Positions 23,751-34,134 of a stretch of 54,143 nucleotides of DNA are shown here, in pieces. Below the pieces are notes generated by a model. The model was not told the DNA's origin and did no database searches. It saw only the letters and a program-made list of their open reading frames with translations. This stretch comes from Spirogloea muscicola (Eukaryota; Streptophyta; Zygnematophyceae; Spirogloeales; Spirogloeaceae), in the NCBI GenBank assembly GCA_009602725.1, contig WELB01000081.1, forward strand, positions 115,072-169,214. The letters run 5' to 3'. Position numbers and translations under genes: made by a program. Each line of letters starts with the position of its first letter. The first letter of the stretch is position 1.

Positions 23751-23929
23751 ACCTTCTACAACGACACCCTTGGGACTGTGTTTAAGCATAAAGCCACATT
23801 GTACACATGTAGGCTGCATTCAAAGGCCTGCCTATCTCAGGATGCTTGAAAATGTCAAGATTTGTGGCATACTCCTGACACCAGCGATCTTGCATTTGTC
23901 CTACCAGCATTCTTGGGCATTGCGAGCAT

Positions 23930-26439
23930 ACCGTGGTCTTTCTTGACAACGGGGGTGACGGCAGCAGCATCACGGAACTGGAGGAGAAGCTGTTGGACAG
24001 TGTGTCGGCCCCTCTGTTATTGGGGCAGTTGCGCTCCCTGATTGCAGATTCATAGTCAGACTGCTGCGGCTTACGGAGTGTCACCTGCGACATCAATACA
24101 CTCAGAGCTTTAGTCCAGCATGCAGTGACAGCTGTGAGGGACGCCTCTTTGACAGCTAAGTGGCGGATCTTCCAAGAGGGATGCTTGTTCAAGATCAACA
24201 AGTCCGCTCAAGTAGAATAAATCTTTTGGAACCCCGAATTAGCTGCTGTTGCCTTGTGAGCTACTTTGAGGATAAGGGGCCGCCTTTTAAGCAATGCTTC
24301 TTCCTGCTATAATTGCAGCACAGCTGCGCCTCTGTCGTGATTTACGTGTCAAATTTCAAAGAGCGAGTCACAAGCACCAAGTTGCATGGCCAGCTTCAAA
24401 GCTAAGGACTAGGTCACAGTGGGCGTGACTACCGTATTTGTTACCTGCTTTTCAAGCAGGGGGTTGTCCTTGTACCAGTGGTTTTCCTGTTGCCTGATTC
24501 CGCATTCCCAATCCAGGTAATCTCTTACAGGGAATTTTCTTGCATCTTTGCACATGTTTCTAAGGTCGGAGCCACTGTAACCTTCAGTCCTCTTTGCAAG
24601 ATCTTTGAGATTTAATTGCACGTCTTGGTCCTCGAGTCTCTCCTGCATGTTGTCAGGCATGCGTGCAGCCTGTGAATGAGAGAAAGCATATTGCGTGATA
24701 CTCTTGCATGCTTCTCACATGTCTCCTTCAAGGATGTAAAGCTTTGGGACACAGCTGCATGTATGGAGTGGCATGGCTGCTACTCTTGCATCTACCTTGG
24801 GGGTTAAGCTGCATGTGGAGACTAGTTTGGCTAAAGTGGGTGCAAACACAGAGGGACTCAGAAGACATGGACATTCATGTGTAGAAACTGCAGATACGAA
24901 CGATTGTGAACATTCAAAAGGCGAGGAAGGAGGGGGTCAAAACTGGGGCGGCCTTGCGGGGCTATGGATGGAAATTATGCTTACCCCAAGAACTACCTCA
25001 AGGATTGACTCTCGCTGATCTTTTCGGGGCAAGGGGACCTCTAATTGACTGTCGAATCGCCTCAGGGCAGCTTTGTCCAACTTAACTTTGTGATTGGTAG
25101 CTGCCAAAATCGTAACAAGCGACTTCCCTGCTTGGAGCAGATTTGGACAGGTACATGCACTCATTGTCAGATAACTTCCACAGATGAAAGTGGTTTTCCG
25201 GCAATGATGAATATGCGACTGAAGTAGTCCTAGACCTGCTGCAGGAGAAGTATATGCACACCATCCGTCGTGATGCCCTCCCATAGACCCAGGATATATG
25301 ACTTCAAGTTGTCCAATAAATCATTGTCACCGTTGTGACGTGCGCTTAAAAGAGAGTCGACCTCATCCACGAATATAATTGCTGGTTGGACCTTCTTCGC
25401 AAGACTGAATACTGCAGCAACTGCCAAGAAACCCGATTCTCACGCGCGTCACAATACAGTTACGGACACCATTGTCGTATCAAGCTAGGTGTCAAGGCAC
25501 ATCACGAAAGCCTTCACATTGATACAGGCTTTGACACTTACCCAGCCGCTGAGATTCGCCTTGGAACTTGCTGAGTATGTCTTTCATGTCAAGGTTGATG
25601 AAGGTGGCTTCAGCCTCCTTGGCCACTGCTTTTGCAAGGTGCGTCTTTCCTGTACCTGGCGGGCCATACAAGAGTACACCTCGACTTGGACTGCACATTG
25701 CCACGAGGTCGACGTTTTCTTCACTTCAGCTCTCAGCTAGACACTTGCAATCTGAAATTAAGAACAAATTGAGGGGTGGTGGTGGTATGTTTGCTGTCAA
25801 GCCCGGCAATCAGCTGCCATGGCTGTTGGCTGGACTGCCAGCTACTTGACCTGAGTCCAAGCTCAGGGCGTTCCAAAGGTAAGGTGATAGCCTCTTTGAT
25901 TCTCTTTATGGTGCCGTCCAAGCCACCAATGGAAGTGAAGTCTTCCTTGACATCTTCATAGTCAATGATACCTTGAGCTATAATTTGCTGCATGCAGGCC
26001 CACAATCATGGCAAGCAAGCCTTGCTCCCATTAATCAGGCAGTTGAGCTCGTTTTGTCAAGTCCTGCTGATGCAACTGAGTTGGACAACCGAGAGGCAGA
26101 ACAGGTCTTTCGCTGGAAGCAAGGGAAATTACATATAAGAAAAGAGCGTCTCAGAAGTGGCACGCCCTGCCTAATGTCTGAAGCAGGATAGGCATCTCTT
26201 TGACAAGGCCAGCGGCTGCAGTAAGGGCAGTTGCTGCATACCTCGTACTCGTTCAATACCACATCCAATAGACGTCTTCGACTAGCTCTCTCATGCACAT
26301 CATCTGCAGCCATCTCTTGGGCAGGGGCAGCCAAATAGTGCTTGACCAACTGCTCAAGCAAAAACCTTACAATGGCTCTGATAGCCATCCAGATGGCTAA
26401 CGCTAGCCTGACCGCCCCAGGCGCCATTGAGTTGTCCAT
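23930..26439 (-). CDS. Msp1/ATAD1-like AAA ATPase, copy B (seven exons seen)
   Basis: Minus-strand spliced gene. Exon 1 starts at 26439 ([20 protein letters not shown]), again an N-terminal membrane anchor, and ends at EYEV near 26245. Then come exon 2 (~26000-25855; [18 protein letters not shown]), exon 3 (~25700-25540; Walker [26 protein letters not shown]), exon 4 (~25425-25265; Walker [12 protein letters not shown]), exon 5 (~25125-24985; [16 protein letters not shown]), exon 6 (~24665-24420; [18 protein letters not shown]) and exon 7 (~24090-23930). Exon order and intron positions match copy A. The ATP-binding and hydrolysis motifs look intact, so this is the best functional candidate of the three. 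The upstream GC-rich sequence is repeat-derived. Confidence 0.8.
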
Positions 26440-26619
26440 GCCAGCAAGTGCGCACACCGTGGCGCTGAAGAGCCTCACACCCCTGGAGGGGGGGGTGGCA
26501 CGGGGAAGCACGAGGAGCCTTGGGGCTGAGTCTCGACGGGAAGTCGAACAAGGGAAGCCCAGGAGCAGCCTTGCCGCTGCTCGCCGCCGCAGCCGCCGCC
26601 GCACTGCGCTGTTGAAGCG

Positions 26620-26693
26620 GCCCCGATTGCAGCATCGGGGCAAGGCGGCCCGGTTGCCGGCTTTCCAGACGGTGGCGGGCCGGGCCCGCCACC
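26620..26693. repeat. Two strong inverted repeats upstream of Msp1 copy B
   Basis: GCCCCGAT/ATCGGGGC (26620-26627 with 26634-26641) is a perfect 8-bp stem with a 6-base loop. GGTGGCGGGC/GCCCGCCACC (26671-26680 with 26684-26693) is a perfect 10-bp palindrome with a 3-base centre. Both lie within the 5' flank of copy B. Confidence 0.75.
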
Positions 26694-26764
26694 GCCACCA
26701 CAGACGCGGTGGCGGGCCGCCAGCAGCATCACGCCCGTTGACCTTGTCCTTACTGTGAACGGTG

Positions 26765-27460
26765 AAAGAAACAACCTCTCCCAAGTCTATCACTTTTCCC
26801 AAAGTCAGGCAGTGGCTGTGAGATGCCAGCCCAAAAAGGAAATCGCCCTCCACTGGAGAGTAGTGGGCGAATGACTGTGGATGGCCAGCTCAGAGGGCCG
26901 CCCGTTGACTTCCCGTCTCGGCAGATCCCCGCAGGAAGTAGTGGTGGCGGCCCGCTACCGCCCGACGCCCACCCACCTTGCCCCGGCTGCTGCAGGCGCT
27001 GGCAAACGACAGCCCCACGGGAGCGCGCCCTGGTTCCAAGCCAAGCGGTCCGTTAGAAAGTGACTCTCCCAAGCGGCCGCGGAAGGTGCCCCGAGTGCTT
27101 GCCTTACAAAGCGGAGCCTGCTGGCCCGCGCGTCTGCGCTGCGCTGCCAGTGCAACATGGATGATTGGATGCTTGAGGCGGAGTGCATGAGCGGCCGACG
27201 GCGGCACGGAGCCGCCGGTGGTGGCGGCAGCCCACCATGCCCCCACTGCCAGCCGACCGCTCGCCTGCACCGCTGCTGCAGGCGCAGATTACGACCGGCA
27301 GCCGTGTAAAGGGTCTTCGTTCCTTGCACCAGAGCATGTCCCTGCTCTCAGCCTTGAGGATACTTGCTTCCCGCTTGTGAGGCCGGCCCGCCCACAGGCT
27401 GCTGATGCACATGTTCTTCTGCGCCGGCAGTGTGGGCACTGTTAGCATGGGTTACCTGGA
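26765..27460 (-). repeat. Dispersed repeat unit, copy 1 (partner 44250-44940)
   Basis: About 700 bp, strongly similar to 44250-44940. The minus-strand side near 26815 has the GGGCTGG..CACAGCC hairpin of LINE tails. A GC-rich frame in both copies includes GRLGE(S/P)LSNGPLGLEPGRAP, but it is interrupted elsewhere. Likely transposon-derived; the family is not recognised. Confidence 0.6.
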
Positions 27461-27639
27461 GGCTGAGCCAGAGACAACCCTAAGCGAGCCCCTGCAGGAG
27501 CAGGTGCACACTGAACACTGGCTACCGAGGGGCTCGATGGTTGACAGGCTTTCGAAGAAGTTCAGGTCTAGATCCATGTAGTGCCCTTCTGGATCTTCAT
27601 TTCAAGGAATTTGAGTTAGGAAGTAACCTTGACACAAGG

Positions 27640-28010
27640 GTGTCACTTCTCAGGCCTGCTTGTCCAGGAGCTGGCAGGTTCCAAGAGGGAGCTTAATCAA
27701 ACCAGGGCGTTGGTGCAGGAGGTACGTCAGCAAGATAGTACTGCGGGTCTACCACTGTGGGCGTGGTTCACCGTATTTGTGCTTGGCTTCAACGACTTTT
27801 GCAACGCACTTCCCTTCCTTCGGTTTGTCACCTTACTCCATTAAATCAATCTCTTCGTCAGCTGGCAAGGTATGATATATTTTGAGTGGATTGACTCCGG
27901 TGTTACATTGTGTGTGCAGAAATGTTGCTCTCTACCCATTAACTTGGTTGATCTCGGGTGCTGTTGTTGTTTTGGGTCATGTAATGTTTGAGCAGATAGA
28001 CCTTTTGGTA
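27640..28010 (+). pseudogene. RHD3/Sey1-like C-terminal membrane-hairpin exons, copy 1
   Basis: Plus-strand exons. The first encodes LPLWAWFTVFVLGFNDFCNA (to about 27840). The second (27920-28010) encodes a PLTWLISGAVVVLGHVMF-like segment followed by EQIDLL, with acceptor GTGTGTGCAG and donor GTAAGT. These match the two hydrophobic segments that anchor RHD3/Sey1 (plant atlastin) GTPases in the ER membrane. The GTPase domain is not present in the window. The reading runs into a stop between the exons unless spliced, so this is a fragment of a gene. Confidence 0.6.
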
Positions 28011-28299
28011 AGTACCGACACGTTCTGGTCAGCTGCGCTTTGCATGTAGGAGTGAAGACGGTTTGGTCACAAGCAGATAGCTCATGCGCAAAGCGAGTTG
28101 CTCTTGCATTGGCCCAAGCAACCCCATGTTTATCGTCAAGCCTAACAAGTTGGTGCATTGCTAGATTTGCGAATTTCTCAAGCACCAGATTTGATATAGA
28201 GCATATGTAGGAGGTTAAAAGTCTCATCTGTAAGTCATCAGGCAAGTCATAATTGCTCACAAGAAATGTTGGTGTATCCTTGAAGTGCAGCACGTGCTC

Positions 28300-29125
28300 G
28301 GCCTCCTGAAGAAATTGGTGTTGTGTATGCGTTACGTGCTCAACTTGCTGAACAAGCTCCTGCACACGCTCCTGCACTTGAACGGCCCCATTCAAGAAGC
28401 GCCCTTGCAAACCTCCATGGTCATCATTTGAGAATGGACCCTCTGGGCGCTTTGCTCGAGACAGATTTGCAAGTCAAATGCAGCATGCAAGAGCAATGGT
28501 ATGCTCTCTACAGAGCAGGATACACCGACATGTTCACTTTGTCAGCATTGCACCTAGTGAACCTGGGGAGCTGCACTATGCAGCAGGCTTACATCCTGAG
28601 CTTGTGGTGCCAAGTTTCTTTGACCCCAATTTCGTCTGCAGCAGAAGCGTTTGCACATGCGCTTGCACCTCCAGTCAACAACCCATGCACCGCTGGACTG
28701 CACGTTATGGATGGACAGTAACCCATTTGTTGTGCCGAGCGTAATCCAAAATGGTGCTGGAATCTTTTGCAAAGAACACGTCACTTGGAACACAGCAACG
28801 TGACCTTCAGTGGTACTGTAACTTGCAAGAGGCCTGGGGTATGACAGGGCATCAGGAAGATCCCACATCCGCCCGTTCCCACTCAATACGGATGCTGAGC
28901 TGACCATCACATTGTCCATTGACCAGTAATTTGTGACTTGTAGCGGCTGGGGGCTGCTACAAGTCATTCCTCTTGCTTCAGGGCCTTTCCACGCTAGAAA
29001 GCTTGCCGCAAACACTTGGGAGCCCCCCTCATCGACAGCCTCCTCCGTGGTACCCACTGCCCTCGTCCTCCATAGCGCATGTGCCACCATGCGCTGTCAG
29101 CAGCTCCTCACTGTTACTTTAGCAG
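28300..29125 (-). other. Conserved unrecognised tract, copy 1 (partners near 42.5-43.3 and 45.8-46.6 kb)
   Basis: Three copies of this tract occur in the window, each following RHD3-like exons. On the minus strand the reading NGRMWDLPDALSYPRPLA (~28800-28900) is open and similar in all three (NGRMWDLPDALSSPGPLE in the others). Next to it are TTEGH(V/L)A.FQ.TCS and IPAP.WI. Beyond that the frames diverge. It may be an exon of an unknown gene or part of a repeat. Confidence 0.4.
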
Positions 29126-30015
29126 CCAGTCTGCCGTTAATTGTTGGCCCCCGCCCAGCGCGCTGGCGCCGAGGTCGGCGTGACGCGCTTGGAGACGGCC
29201 ACTCGCCCCCGGCTTGAGGGACATCACGCTGGAGTTCTCCATGGCCACGGTGTAGCCCGCCTCCAGGAAGACACCAGACAGTGGCGTTCCTCCAGAAAAT
29301 ATCGTGAGTGCCGGTCTGCTCCCCTCCCCCTTACTTACCAGAGCATGTGGGCCGCCAACACCGCCGCTTCTGTGCTGCAATCTCCACACTCGCACTGCAC
29401 CACGCCACTAGGCAGGCTGGATGGATGCCGAGGAGGTGGTGGACAGCCATCCGGAAGATGTCGTCCGGCATGCTGAGCGTCGCATAAAGTGGGGAGGGCC
29501 GCCATACTGCAAGTTTCTTGGGAGGACGCAAACAACAGCCGCGCGCGCCCAAGAAGGTCGACCGAGGCAGAGCTCCACAGCCGCGGTGAAGGAGGCCTTC
29601 TCCACCTCCGCCTTGAAGCAAGCTCGGGCTCGGAGGTCGGCAGTGTGCGACAGGTGCGCGAACGGGACTGCCCGCTGCGCCAGGGCTTGCTGGTCCGCAA
29701 GCAGCACATCGCGGGCCGAGCGAAGAGCCGCCTGGAAGGGCAGCGAGCCAGTCTTAACGTCTGCAGCCGCCTGCTCCAGCAAGCGACAACCAAGCGGGCT
29801 GAATTGCTGGATCACAGAAGCAACGACCTGCGCCCAGCTGCCCAGGTACGCTGCCCTGCAGGCGCGAGCAAGCGGGCGGCAGCCCAGACCACCACTGCTC
29901 ACATACAGGGAGCCCCGTTGGAGAGTGGCTAGCGGGTCGAGGAAGGCAGGATGCTGTACGAGGGCGACCGCGCTGTACAGAATGCCTGCTTCGAATGTTG
30001 CATACACGGCCTGCG
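29125..30015 (-). pseudogene. Internal/C-terminal fragment of a third LINE family
   Basis: Minus-strand reading includes VYATFEAGILYSAVALVQHP, GGLGCRPLARACRAAYLGSW and SGVFLEAGYTVAMENSSVM, equivalents of the post-RT region up to the endonuclease of the intact LINE. It breaks off at the equivalent of the RRVDLVG site, so it lacks the normal 3' end, which is unusual for a LINE copy. Frameshifts are present. It interrupts the tract shared with 43.25 and 46.58 kb at AGCAGCCAGT. Confidence 0.65.
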
Positions 30016-30017
30016 CT

Positions 30018-30610
30018 GCCGGGAAAAGTTTCGTGTATTTGAAACAAACGAAGGCCAAAATGGTCAAGTACAAAGGCAAGCACATCTAATGACGTACATC
30101 ACCTACAGCAAATTGACCCGCTCAATAACCACGGGTCAATACAATAAGGTCGCTAAGCGATACCTGAGTACTAGATGGCAGATTCGAAGTCCTTCTGCCA
30201 CCAACTAAAGCTCGCCCAGCTTTCTGGTGCAAAGCATTAACCTGAGCACGCCGCAAATAGGCCGAAACTAGTCGTCGCAAGAACAACAGATATGCAGCTG
30301 GCAAGTCCATCTCAGCCGAAAACACGCTGCCGGGGATGAGGAGAGGCCTGGACCAGGTACTGCAAACGCTGCAAAGTGCACTTGGGTGACCATTGCCAGC
30401 GCCCACTGCATGTCCTGCAACTCCAACAGGTGGTCCGCTGGCCGCAGATGCTCCTGCAGCCGTGCCAGCCATAGAGAGCGGCTGTCTTTGAAGGACAAGA
30501 CTGCTTCTGTAGCTTCGACCTTTGTTCATTCCCTCTTTCTGGCCTGGCCAATCACAGCCATCGCCCTTAACTGGAAGAGTCTTTCTTCCTGTAGCACCCG
30601 TCTCCACGCG
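30018..30610 (-). mobile_element. 5'-truncated LINE 3' end nested in the third-family fragment
   Basis: Minus-strand reading ends SLSDLIVLTRGY-stop near 30125. The stop codon sits inside the 8-bp hairpin TTGACCCG/CGGGTCAA (30113-30120 with 30132-30139). A 3' UTR of about 100 bases matches 7205-7290. Upstream it carries LHQKAGRALVGG and further degraded sequence. Confidence 0.7.
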
Positions 30611-31780
30611 ACTGATTGACGTGGTACGTCTGACTGGCGTCTTCGTTGCACACAGATTGGTCCTCTGACGACTATGGTCACGCGTGGGGTTTGGCCGTTG
30701 TCGTTGTCAGTTGTTGCTGTAACAGCGTATTACTGGGCGTTCCGCCTTTGGCCTATCGTATACACATCCTCGATCCTCACCGATCCACGAGAGATAAGTG
30801 ACTCAATCTGAGGTATGCACGTGTCAAGCCAGATCGCTTTCTGAATCAGATCGACGTAAATAAACCACCTACGAGATATTACCATCATGCCAAAATTATC
30901 ATAGAATCCCCGGCCTGCTCATGCGAAGCGGGCAGCTCCTGCAACGAGGGCCCACTAGCCCCAAGCAAGCAGCCACAGGTCGCGGTGACTGGCACAATTA
31001 CTACACTCAAAGTAGCTCTCTCGGAGGGGCTGTGTGGCAGCCCTCAAATGACCCGCCAGATGTAGAGAAGACTGGAATGTACATGTGAGGAGACAGTGAT
31101 AAAGTGCTACCTCAGGGTGGCCTTGGAAGCAAGCCAAGCGCACACCAGATCAGAGCACGGAGTCCTGCTGAGGGGGTAAGAAGAACAACTCGATACTGGC
31201 AAGCATTGGGCGTGGAGGCGCACCCAAGCTAGAGGCTTCGAAGTCGGAGCAGCCTCTAGCTATTGAATATTCGGTAGAGACCCTTCGGTTGATGGTGTGA
31301 AAGGTCAAAGAGCTGCAATTTCGTTGTCGTACTCTCTTTCAAGGGACTTCGATGCCATCATAAATCACGCTTAAGACAAAGGAGTGTGGATGACATCGCG
31401 AGGGGCAACATCCAGTGAACATTTGATTGACGAGGGATTTGTAACAGAGTGCAAGCCAACCGCAGTAGTAAGCATGGGCCAAAAAGAGTTGGGGCTCGTG
31501 AGGAGGCTGCATACACGATGCAGCTAGTTATGGCTAGATTGCCCAAGATGGCCGAGGCATTGAAGGCACCACCTGCAGTGCAACAAGTCATGATTGTGAT
31601 GCCTACGACTTCCTCAAAGTCAAAAGGTGGCCCGGCAAGCGGAACGTGGTAGGAATCGGCGTTAACAGCACACTGCCAGCTCAGGCTTGCAGTGATGCTG
31701 CAGAAGCTGCAAGGTGGCTTCATGGCGGCTTGATCTTATCACTACTTGCATGACATTGCAGCATAAACCTATGCACTAGT
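30611..31780. other. No confident gene
   Basis: Mixed sequence. A plus-strand frame at 31449-31652 has no recognised motif and no good splice context. No repeat partner was found in the window. Confidence 0.4.
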
Positions 31781-32269
31781 AATTCGAGTACTTTGTATAT
31801 GCACATGAACTGCCGGATTTGCAACCTTCGTAATGTTTCAAACGTTTGCAAACTGCCCCCATCTTGCTCTTGCAATCTTCTGACAGCATACAATTACATC
31901 TGGTATTATCCTGCTAGCCAGCAACATGGCTCGCATTGCAATGGGGCATGTACTAGTCAAACCTGGGATCAGAGCATTCATTTGACAGCTTTGCACAACC
32001 TTGGGAATTGAGTGGATCAGCACAAAGTGTGCACGCCTACAACTCAGAAGCTATGCTTGCAACATAGTGCAGGTCAAGGCCAAGGTGTCTTCAGACTCAA
32101 GGCGCCATGCCAAGAAAGCTTGCTGCTTGCTGTCACAATCAGCTCTGGCAGATTTTACTTTCCCCATGCATGCTGCATCTGACTTTGCAGAAATTTATCG
32201 AGTACAGGCGCCAACAACTCCTCAAGTCGTAACCAAGGAGGCCTGCATCGGCGCTCCAAGAGTAGGAGA

Positions 32270-33480
32270 GTTCAAGTGCAATCGCTCGTTGAACATGTTG
32301 AACATGGGTGAGACCACGTTCTCCATCGAACGAAAGACGTGCTGCATTCACGAGCACGCCCGACTTTACCATCAGCATCCTGTTCTTGTGTGATGATAGA
32401 CTCGATTGTGACACATTCTCTCTGTCGCTTTTACATCTGCATGAGTGCTTGGATGCATCTACCCCTCCATCTGTTGAACTTACATAAGCTAGCTGAACGT
32501 GACAAACAGTCTCCACGGCAAACGCAGCTCACTGTCCCCCTCTTTACTTTCACCCGGAGGTCCATCGGCCTCGGCGAAACATGAACAAGGACAAATAATG
32601 ACAGCACTTCTGCTCAGTCTGACTTACCATCTTGCATTTTTGGAGCATGTTGAGCAAGGTTGAGACCACATTCTCCATCAAGCGGAAGACGTGCTGCATT
32701 CACGAGCAAGCCCAGCTTTATCATCAGCAACCTTGCCTTGTGTGATGACAGACTGGATTGTGACTCAATCTCCCTGTCACTTTTACATCAGCATAAGCCT
32801 TGGGTACATCTAATAGAGACTGGTATCCTGGAGTAAGCAATCCGGCAAATCAAGCATGATAGTGGGGCTGCTTGAAACGATGCAAGAGCAGCTTAGCTTG
32901 CACATGAGCTAGCTGCTTATGACACACAGTCTCTACGGCAAACTCAGCTCACCGTCCCGTTTTCATTTCACCTAGAGGTACAGCTGCTTCAGCAATACAT
33001 AAACAAGGACCAACAATGACAGCACTTATGCTCCGTCTGACTTACCATCTTGCATATTTCGAGCATGTTGAGCATGGGTTGGACCACATTCTCAATCAAG
33101 CCAAAGACGTGCTGCATTCACGAGCAAGCTCAACTTTATCATCAGCATCCTTGACTTGTGTGATGACAGACTGGATTGTGACTCATTCTCTCTGTTGCTT
33201 TCCATTAGCAGAAGTGCTTGGGTACATCTACCAGATACTTTCATTCTGGTGGTAGCAGTCCGCTCTCAAGTCAAGCATAAAGCATCAACTGGGGCTGCTT
33301 GAATCGATGCAAGAGCAGCTTAGCTTGCGCATGAGCTCGTTGCTTGTGACACACACAGTCTCCACTGCAAACGCAGCTCACCCTTCCGTCTTTTGTTTTC
33401 ACCCAAAGATCCATCTGCTTCAGCAATTCATGAACAAGGACAAGCAATGACAGCACCTATGCTCAGAAGTGACTTACCAT
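32270..33480 (-). repeat. About 415-bp tandem repeats carrying RHD3-like exons (three units)
   Basis: Three units with near-regular spacing: CATGTTGA..ATGG at 32290, 32647 and 33064, and CTCAC..TCC at about 32530, 32948 and 33380. Each unit on the minus strand carries a form of VLLKQMDL.VK..DG followed by GTGAGCTG, and of ENVVQPMLNMLE. The last reads as the RHD3/Sey1 segment just after the membrane hairpin. Other frames are disrupted, so most units cannot be coding. Confidence 0.7.
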
Positions 33481-33639
33481 CTCGCATGTTTCGCACTTAC
33501 AACAGTGCCTGCTCATATATCCTGCTCAGATACTTGTGAGTAACCCATTGCCAAGTACAATATTAGATTGCTTATGGTGATCCCAGAGCTTAGCTGCGCT
33601 AGCTGCTGTGACTTGACTTCGTGCTACTACTCTGCAGCT

Positions 33640-33830
33640 CACCTTGCCTTGTTGAGATTCCAAAGAGATGTCCATAAATAACGTCAACGCAACAGGGAGT
33701 AAAGTCCCCCATAGACCGAAGCAAAGTACCCGCTGAGCGGCAAGGCTCCTGCATAGAGCATTGGAGCACAAGGTTAGCAATCTCTAGTGGTTGTAATCTA
33801 TCCTGCAAGAAAAATAAATTCATGAACAAG
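33640..33830 (-). pseudogene. RHD3/Sey1-like second membrane segment exon
   Basis: Minus-strand reading LPVALTLFMDISLESQQG ends at a GTGAGC donor, the same place as the exon ending LLKQIDLRAEFRHG at 42209. It lies at the 5' side of the tandem array and may be the ancestral unit. Confidence 0.45.
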
Positions 33831-34134
33831 GATTAAGTTGACATACCGAAAGCTGGCAAGCACAGCCCAGGAACCAAGTGCTGCGGTGGTGACCACATTC
33901 TTAGTCTGACAATTTGGCAGGCTTGCCACCATCTGCCGCACCTGTGTATAGTGGCAGAACATCCATCTGCCATTCTTCAGCAGCTATTGGCAAAACCCAT
34001 GCGCGCTGAAGTCAGAAAGCTGCCCTTAAGCCCTACCTCTCACTCCTTAATATTCCCTCCATGACTCAGATCTGAACTTCTAAGGATGACAGTCCTCATC
34101 GTCCCATGCGCACCTGCATGGGCTGGCGGATGGT

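Noticed and set aside
29421-30089. 222-codon plus-strand frame
   Set aside because: Shadow of the minus-strand LINE fragment, which shows recognisable motifs (GGLGCRPLA).
31358-31723. Minus-strand frame with hydrophobic stretches as a membrane protein gene
   Set aside because: No recognised family, no splice context and no repeat partner; the hydrophobicity may be chance.
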